A stretch of 64,000 nt of DNA from Microbulbifer agarilyticus S89 (GTDB lineage: Bacteria; Pseudomonadota; Gammaproteobacteria; Pseudomonadales; Cellvibrionaceae), in assembly GCF_000220505.1 (NCBI RefSeq), contig NZ_AFPJ01000037.1, forward strand, positions 124,001 to 188,000, given 5' to 3'. Below, one piece after another: positions 63,372-64,000 of the stretch. Under the pieces are notes generated by a model. The model was not told the DNA's origin. It ran no database searches and was given only the letters and a program-made list of their open reading frames with translations. A program made the translations under genes and the position numbers. Within the stretch, counting starts at the first letter, position 1; the number at the start of each line of letters is the position of its first letter.

Positions 63372-64000
63372 CTCCCGGCACGCCAGCAGGTCTTCCCGTG
63401 TCAGCACGAATACCCCGTGGCCGCCATCTTCCAGTTCCGGCCAGAAAAACGGTACCCGCGGATACGCTGCTTCCAGCGCCTCCCAGCTGTTGCCCACTTC
63501 ACACACCAGGATGCCCTCGGGCTGCAGATGGTCCGGGGCCTCGAGCAACAGGCGCCGGGTAAAATCCAGGCCGTCGTCGCCGGAGCCGAGCGCCAGGCCG
63601 GGCTCGGCGTGATACTCCGCCGGCATTTCGGCGAGATCCCGCGCATCCACATAGGGCGGGTTGCTTACGATCAGGTCGTAGCTGCACCCCTTCAGTCCGG
63701 CAAACAGATCCGACTGCACCGCCCGCACCTCATCATTTAACTGATGGCGATTGATATTGATCTGCGCCACGTCAATGGCATCCGGCGAAATATCGCTCAG
63801 GTCCACCCGCGCTGCGGGAAATGCATCGGCGCAGGCAATACCAATGCAGCCACTGCCACAACACAAATCGAGGATCGCCAGTGGCTCCTGCTGCAACCAG
63901 GGCTCGAAGTGCTGGCGGATCAATTCTCCAATGGGCGAACGGGGCACCAAAACCCGCTCGTCCACGTAAAACGGCAAATCGCAAAACCACGCTTCATTGG
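63330..64000 (-). CDS. prmB: 50S ribosomal protein L3 glutamine methyltransferase, C-terminal part
   Basis: The last 223 residues are present; the 5' part lies beyond the right edge. The class I methyltransferase core has the SAM loop [15 protein letters not shown] and the catalytic [12 protein letters not shown], which binds the target Gln. The opening [22 protein letters not shown] is diagnostic for PrmB rather than PrmC. It methylates a Gln of ribosomal protein L3. The C terminus ends with a repeated [10 protein letters not shown] encoded by a 15-bp tandem repeat. aroC follows. Confidence 0.92.
   Translation of the reverse strand, partial: NEAWFCDLPFYVDERVLVPRSPIGELIRQHFEPWLQQEPLAILDLCCGSGCIGIACADAFPAARVDLSDISPDAIDVAQININRHQLNDEVRAVQSDLFAGLKGCSYDLIVSNPPYVDARDLAEMPAEYHAEPGLALGSGDDGLDFTRRLLLEAPDHLQPEGILVCEVGNSWEALEAAYPRVPFFWPELEDGGHGVFVLTREDLLACREMFEEGAANEGAAK

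Overview
The window looks like the chromosome of a marine gammaproteobacterium, probably from the Cellvibrionales and possibly Microbulbifer-like. That placement is inferred from gene content and order, not from any marker gene or search. The block from 40.4 to 60.1 kb (leuCDB, asd, an asd/usg paralogue, fimV, truA, trpFBA, accD, folC, SPOR protein, cvpA, purF, metZ) is the arrangement known from Pseudomonas and its relatives. Genes are dense, mostly GC-rich, and often coupled by 1-20 nt overlaps. I saw no rRNA, tRNA, CRISPR array, prophage or insertion sequence.

Left part (1-9.8 kb): the 3' end of a TPP-dependent decarboxylase, an aldehyde dehydrogenase, a 71-aa protein behind a structured leader, kbl-tdh (threonine catabolism) and a 43-aa membrane peptide. 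A minus-strand pair follows: a membrane-anchored FMN glutamate-synthase-like protein and a CPA1 Na+/H+ antiporter. Next is a PA0069-type radical SAM gene preceded by a near-consensus LexA box and followed by a GIY-YIG nuclease-like gene, which together look like an SOS-controlled pair. From 9.8 to 12.6 kb lies an AT-richer island of five small minus-strand genes, mostly membrane or secreted and unrecognised.

Middle part (12.6-30.6 kb): an SDR, DUF3301, DUF1653, a saccharopine-dehydrogenase-like protein, a PAP2 phosphatase and an MJ1255/VC2487-type glycosyltransferase. Two envelope-signalling units follow on the minus strand. One is glycine-zipper protein, PepSY protein, PhoP-like regulator and PhoQ-like kinase. 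The other is ECF sigma factor, anti-sigma-like protein, small protein and DUF3106 protein. Upstream of the sigma gene is a secreted protein built of 11-residue repeats. Then come a TcyP-like symporter, a TlpA-like lipoprotein, a YihY/BrkB protein, arsC-wrbA-DUF2069, sppA and a second glycine-zipper protein.

31.0-34.9 kb: a three-gene operon that can be read as a glucosylglycerate cycle (HAD phosphatase, GpgS-like glycosyltransferase, GH13 sugar phosphorylase). It meets an MFS transporter convergently, followed by a MoxR-DUF58-transglutaminase operon.

Right part (40.4-64 kb): the conserved biosynthetic block above, a divergent LysR regulator facing leuC across overlapping promoters, a TIGR04219-type outer-membrane protein with a strong terminator, aroC, and the 3' part of prmB with a 15-bp tandem repeat crossing its stop codon. 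The best leads for something less described are the SOS radical SAM/GIY-YIG pair, the glucosylglycerate operon, the AT-rich island, the hendecad-repeat protein and the structured leader at 2.2-2.5 kb.
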